Shown in pieces: positions 38,747 through 42,857 of a DNA stretch of 42,857 nt (positions are counted from its first letter, which is position 1; each line of letters opens with the position of its first letter). The notes beneath the pieces were generated by a model, which made no database searches, was not told where the DNA came from, and was given only the letters and a program-made list of their open reading frames with translations. The stretch is from Clostridiales bacterium (GTDB lineage: Bacteria; Bacillota; Clostridia; Saccharofermentanales; Saccharofermentanaceae): the NCBI GenBank assembly GCA_024691135.1, contig JAILNZ010000174.1:1-42857 (forward strand), read 5' to 3'. The position numbers and the translations under genes were made by a program.

Positions 38747-39727
38747 TTACTTTTTCTTTCCGTCCTCTATCATCGCAAGAGCACCGTAAAGGATCGAATA
38801 GTCTCCCAGAGCGGCTTTCCTGAACTCGACTGTCGATCTTATCGAAGGCATACAGTAATGATCGACCTCTTTTAATATCTTTTCCAGGAAAAGATCGCCG
38901 ACTGCTTCGATCACTCCGCCTCCATAGACGACCATCTGAGGGCTGAACGTATTTACGAGGTTACCTGATGCAACCGCAAGATAATGACAAGCACGGTCTA
39001 CTGCTTCGATCGCAACGGCATCGCCCTCTGCCAGGCTGTTCTTAAGGATCTTGCTTTTAAAGACACCGTCCTTAACGGCCTGCTCCATGGAAGTCGTCCT
39101 TCCTCTCATAACCTGCTGACGGATGTAATCTGACATGCCCTGTTTGCTCGAAAAAGCCTCGAGGCAACCCCTCTGACCGCAGTTACATCTCGGACCTTCG
39201 TCATTTAATATCATATGTCCGAATTCGGCACCCTTGAAAAGGTGACCTGTATAAAGCTTACCGTCAAGGATAAGGCCTCCGCCCATACCGGTACCGACAA
39301 AAAGACCTACAACGTGATCGAGACCTTGAGCCACGCCGTATCTGTGTTCACCCAAAACACCCACGTTAACGTCATTTCCGATGAAGAAAGGAACACCGAA
39401 CCTGTCTTCCAGTGGTGTCCTTATATCATAATCACGCCACGGAAGGTTAGGAGAAAACAGTACTATGCCGTTTTGCTGGTCGATAACGCCCGGAGCGCCT
39501 GCCGCAATAGCCTTTACGTCCTTAAAATCGATCTTGGACTTGGTTATGAGCTCATCAACGACGCTGATTATTACCTCCTCGATATTCTTGGAGGAATCTC
39601 CGCCTGACTTGGTCTTCTTCTTAAGTCTGAAGACTATCTCTTTTTTTGAATCGAATATCGCACCGAGTATCTTGGTACCCCCGATATCCAGACATATCGA
39701 ATACTTCTCTGACTTTCCCTTAGCCAT
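38747..39727 (-). CDS. glk: ROK family glucokinase
   Basis: CLDIGGTKILGAIFD, FVGTGMGGGLILDG, zinc motif CNCGQRGCLEAFSS. Confidence 0.88.
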   Translation of the reverse strand: MAKGKSEKYSICLDIGGTKILGAIFDSKKEIVFRLKKKTKSGGDSSKNIEEVIISVVDELITKSKIDFKDVKAIAAGAPGVIDQQNGIVLFSPNLPWRDYDIRTPLEDRFGVPFFIGNDVNVGVLGEHRYGVAQGLDHVVGLFVGTGMGGGLILDGKLYTGHLFKGAEFGHMILNDEGPRCNCGQRGCLEAFSSKQGMSDYIRQQVMRGRTTSMEQAVKDGVFKSKILKNSLAEGDAVAIEAVDRACHYLAVASGNLVNTFSPQMVVYGGGVIEAVGDLFLEKILKEVDHYCMPSIRSTVEFRKAALGDYSILYGALAMIEDGKKK

Positions 39728-39741
39728 AAGTTCCTCCCGAA

Positions 39742-41058
39742 TCAGGCACCGATCTCGCCGTCTTGGAGCTTCTCTTCAGAAGGTCTTGCGGTGCTGTTCT
39801 TCTTTTTCTTATAGATCAATGTAGGTTCTTTGCCGCCCGTTATACATTCCGCATCAACAACACATTTGGAAACATCCTTCTGTGAAGGAAGATCAAACAT
39901 CACATTACGCATCGTTGCTTCGATTATTGTTCTAAGTCCGCGGGCTCCTGTCTTCTGCTCGAGAGCCTTCTCGGCGATGGCAACAGCTGCCTCATCGGTA
40001 AATTCAAGATCGACACCGTCCATCTTGACCATCTTCCTGTACTGCTTGAAAAGAGCATTCTTAGGTTCCTTGAGGATGGAGATAAGAGCAGATTCATCGA
40101 GCTTGTCTAGCGCTACCATTACAGGAACACGGCCAAGGAATTCCGGGATAAGACCGAACTTCATGAGGTCCTGAGGAAGCACTTCATGGAAATGTTCACC
40201 CGAATACTCATCTTTCTTGGACATTACCTCAACGCCGAAGCCATACTGCTTAACGGCCGTACGGTCTGCGATTATCTTCTCGAGTCCGTCAAAAGCACCG
40301 CCGCAGATGAAAAGGATATTGGTGGTGTCTATCTGGATACATTCCTCATTAGGATGCTTTCTTCCTCCCTTAGGCGGAACGGAAGCTACCGTACTTTCAA
40401 GTATCTTGAGAAGTGCCTGCTGAACGCCTTCACCGCTTACATCTCTCGTGATGGAGACATTCTCTGCCTTCTTTGCGATCTTATCTATCTCATCTATATA
40501 GATGATACCCATCTGAGCTCTGTCAATGTCGTAATCGGCAGCCATGATGAGCTTAAGAAGTATATTCTCGACATCCTCACCGACATATCCGGCTTCCGTA
40601 AGAGATGTAGCATCAGCTACGGCAAACGGAACATCGAGGATCCTTGCAAGTGTCTGTGCAAGATAGGTCTTGCCGCAGCCTGTAGGTCCGAGAAGAAGGA
40701 TATTACTCTTACTGATCTCAACATCATCAGCCGGATCAGGTTCGGAGAAGACTCTCTTATAATGGTTATAGACAGCAACCGAGAGAGAGACCTTGGCATC
40801 ATCCTGACCTATTACATACTGGTCAAGCTTATCCTTGATCTCACGCGGAGTAATGAGCTTACTGGGGCGTGTTCTCTTGAGCTTGCTCTTCCTTTGCATC
40901 TTCTCTTCTTCGGATATGATGCCGTAAGCAGTCTTGATACAGTCAATACAGATATAGCAGTTTACACCCGAGAAAAGACGCGGAACTTCATATTCCGATT
41001 TGCCGCAGAACGAACAGGTTAAGATCTCAGGTGAATCACCGTCAAAATTACGAGGCAT
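39742..41058 (-). CDS. clpX: ATP-dependent Clp protease ATP-binding subunit ClpX
   Basis: Zinc-binding domain CSFCGK...[37 protein letters not shown]. Start set at MPRNFDG. Confidence 0.97.
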   Translation of the reverse strand: MPRNFDGDSPEILTCSFCGKSEYEVPRLFSGVNCYICIDCIKTAYGIISEEEKMQRKSKLKRTRPSKLITPREIKDKLDQYVIGQDDAKVSLSVAVYNHYKRVFSEPDPADDVEISKSNILLLGPTGCGKTYLAQTLARILDVPFAVADATSLTEAGYVGEDVENILLKLIMAADYDIDRAQMGIIYIDEIDKIAKKAENVSITRDVSGEGVQQALLKILESTVASVPPKGGRKHPNEECIQIDTTNILFICGGAFDGLEKIIADRTAVKQYGFGVEVMSKKDEYSGEHFHEVLPQDLMKFGLIPEFLGRVPVMVALDKLDESALISILKEPKNALFKQYRKMVKMDGVDLEFTDEAAVAIAEKALEQKTGARGLRTIIEATMRNVMFDLPSQKDVSKCVVDAECITGGKEPTLIYKKKKNSTARPSEEKLQDGEIGA

Positions 41059-41123
41059 ATTAATCTCCAATCATGCTTAATCAATTAATTTTATCACTTA
41101 TATTAAATAAAACAAATATAAAG

Positions 41124-41157
41124 CGGTCCGGACCTGCATAAAAACAGGTTCGGACCG
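41124..41157 (-). terminator. Intrinsic terminator downstream of tig
   Basis: CGGTCCGGACCTG-cataaaaa-CAGGTTCGGACCG inverted repeat. Confidence 0.75.
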
Positions 41158-41182
41158 TATCTGATACAATTTATGTCCTATA

Positions 41183-42523
41183 TCACTCTTCTGTCTTTTC
41201 TTCAGACTCTTCCTCAGCCTTTTCCTCGGCATCAGCCTTAGGCTCTGTCTTGATAGCCTTCTCTGCAAGAGCTTCTACTGTCTTTCTTGTGATGATGGAC
41301 TCCTTAAGATACTCGCTGTCCTTACCGATAGCATTCTCAACATCTTCCTTCTTCATGTTGTATGCCTTGGCGATCGTCTCGAGTTCCTCGTTGTAATCGT
41401 CATCAGTAGCCTCGACCTTCATCTCCTTGGAGATAGCCTCGAGTACGAGATTGCCCTTGACACGGACCTTAGCCATAGGCTTCATGGATTCCTTGAACTC
41501 ATCGATTGTCTGACCTACATACTTGAGGTACATATCGAGCTCGATGCCCTGCTGCTGCATTGAAGAAGCCTGCTGCTGAACCATGTTCTCAACTTCTGTA
41601 TCTACCATGCAGTCCGGGATCTCAACTTCGGCATTGTCGGAAACGACACGTACGACTTCATTCTCGAAAGCGTTCTTAGCTTCCTTCTGTGCTCTCTCAG
41701 TCTGCTTAGCCTTGATGTCTGCCTTGAGTTCGTCAAGAGTATCGAACTCGGAAACGTCCTTTGCAAATTCGTCATCGAGTTCAGGGAGCTTCTCAGCCTT
41801 GATGGCGTGGATCTTTACGTTGAATGTAGCAGCAGCGCCCTTGAGGTCTTCGGAATGATACTCTTCAGGGAACTTGACTTCGATAGAGAACTCCTCGTCG
41901 ATCTTGTGACCGATGATCTGCTCTTCAAAACCCGGGATGAAGCTTCCGGAACCGATCTTAAGGTTGTAGTTCTCACCCTTGCCGCCTTCAAAAGCAACGC
42001 CGTCCTTGAATCCCTCATAGTCGATAACTGCCGTATCACCGTTTTCTACCGCACGGTCTGTAACTTCCTCCTGGGAAGCATTTCTCTTCTGCATTGCCTC
42101 GAGTTCGTTCATTACGGACTCATCATTGACCTCACGATCGGAGTAAGGAACTTCAACTCCCTCGTACTTGCCGAGCTTAACGTCAGGCTTAACGGTAACT
42201 GTGAGCTCGTACTTCATTCCGTTCTCGTTGATCTCCTTGATATCGATGCTCGGACGGGATACGACCTGAAGGTCATGCTCCTTGATAGCCTCAACATAAG
42301 CAGGTGTAGCGATCGCATCGATGGCGTCATCATAAAGGGCACCCTCTCCGTAATACTGGATAACGAAGTTATAAGGAACCTTTCCCTTTCTGAAGCCCGG
42401 AACCTGGAACTTCTTCTTGTTCTTCTCATAAGACTTCTTAAGGCCTGCTTCAAACTCTTCTCTTGTGGCCTCGAGGAAGATTACTACCTCACTGTTTTCC
42501 TTCTTTTCGATAGTAGATGCCAT
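41183..42523 (-). CDS. tig: Trigger factor
   Basis: FQVPGFRKGKVPYNFVIQYYGEGALYDDA; PPIase-like GDTAVIDYEGFKDGVAFEGGKGENYNLKIGSGSFIPGFEEQIIG. Confidence 0.96.
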   Translation of the reverse strand: MASTIEKKENSEVVIFLEATREEFEAGLKKSYEKNKKKFQVPGFRKGKVPYNFVIQYYGEGALYDDAIDAIATPAYVEAIKEHDLQVVSRPSIDIKEINENGMKYELTVTVKPDVKLGKYEGVEVPYSDREVNDESVMNELEAMQKRNASQEEVTDRAVENGDTAVIDYEGFKDGVAFEGGKGENYNLKIGSGSFIPGFEEQIIGHKIDEEFSIEVKFPEEYHSEDLKGAAATFNVKIHAIKAEKLPELDDEFAKDVSEFDTLDELKADIKAKQTERAQKEAKNAFENEVVRVVSDNAEVEIPDCMVDTEVENMVQQQASSMQQQGIELDMYLKYVGQTIDEFKESMKPMAKVRVKGNLVLEAISKEMKVEATDDDYNEELETIAKAYNMKKEDVENAIGKDSEYLKESIITRKTVEALAEKAIKTEPKADAEEKAEEESEEKTEE

Positions 42524-42627
42524 GATGACTCCTCCATATATAAAATAATTAAATAACTAAAACCATTAGCCGAAAAATTGTAGCACAGTACATTAAATAA
42601 AGCAAACCGATATTTTCGAAAAAATAA

Positions 42628-42659
42628 AGGAATGTCTCAAGAAAAGAAACATTCCTTAC
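42628..42659 (-). terminator. Intrinsic terminator downstream of tRNA-Arg
   Basis: Minus strand AAGGAATGTTTC-ttttctt-GAGACATTCCTT followed by TATTTTTT. Confidence 0.8.
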
Positions 42660-42662
42660 AAA

Positions 42663-42739
42663 TGGCGCGCCTGGCAGAGATCGAATCCACAACCTTCTGA
42701 TCCGTAGTCAGACACTCTATCCAGTTGAGCTACAGGCGC
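42663..42739 (-). tRNA. tRNA-Arg (ACG)
   Basis: Minus strand GCGCCTGTAGCTCAACTGGATAGAGTGTCTGACTACGGATCAGAAGG...TTCGATC...CAGGCGCGCCA: 7-bp acceptor stem, anticodon loop CTACGGA, encoded CCA. Confidence 0.95.
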
Positions 42740-42820
42740 GTGTGAACGTGAACTATATTATAACACGCCCGTAGTTATGTCAACATCATTTTTTATACTG
42801 GAACGGCAGTACTTTTGTTG

Positions 42821-42857
42821 TATAATACTTTTCGAAAAAAATGCGGAGAACACTATG
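42821..42857 (+). promoter_or_regulatory. Promoter/5' region of a plus-strand gene starting at 42855 and leaving the window
   Basis: TATAAT (42821-42826), TTTTCGAAAA, GCGGAGA RBS-like, ATG at 42855-42857; the -35 match is weak. Confidence 0.5.

Noticed and set aside
40186-41022. 278-aa plus-strand ORF opposite clpX
   Set aside because: Antisense shadow of clpX; no motif and no RBS-supported context.
41807-42556. 249-aa plus-strand ORF opposite tig
   Set aside because: Antisense shadow of trigger factor.

Overview
This 42.9 kb window looks like a chromosomal segment from a Clostridia-type Firmicute. It is dense with genes and mostly minus-strand. I see no CRISPR array, IS element or phage module. 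Recognisable content, left to right: partial LTA-synthase-like membrane protein; DUF4214/polysaccharide deacetylase; Fe-S aldo/keto reductase; DUF4037 and TPR genes; comF and recD2; a LytTR regulator with a membrane-protein partner; SAM-I riboswitch and metK; a compact Tad-type pilus locus; a complete-looking F1Fo ATP synthase operon; upp, rpiB and proA; a THUMP-type RNA methyltransferase; two lipoproteins; an SH3/glucosaminidase/DUF4214 protein; TM1266-like regulator and hydG; fba; valS; ROK glucokinase; clpX; tig; and tRNA-Arg(ACG). The strongest unusual signal is in the ATP synthase operon. There is no separate atpH (delta). Instead the alpha subunit has a ~130-residue N-terminal extension, and its first ~80 residues resemble the delta/OSCP C-terminal domain. 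If this is real and no other delta exists, each F1 would carry three delta-CTD copies and no delta N-terminal domain. Other leads are a LytTR/membrane-protein pair with a 21-bp-phased direct repeat upstream, a Tad locus with fused TadB-TadC and a P-loop-less TadZ-like protein, a six-Cys insertion in RecD2, a recurring TTTTCGAAAA palindrome beside terminators, and a DnaA-box-like cluster. All homology calls are from reading motifs by eye; no search was run.
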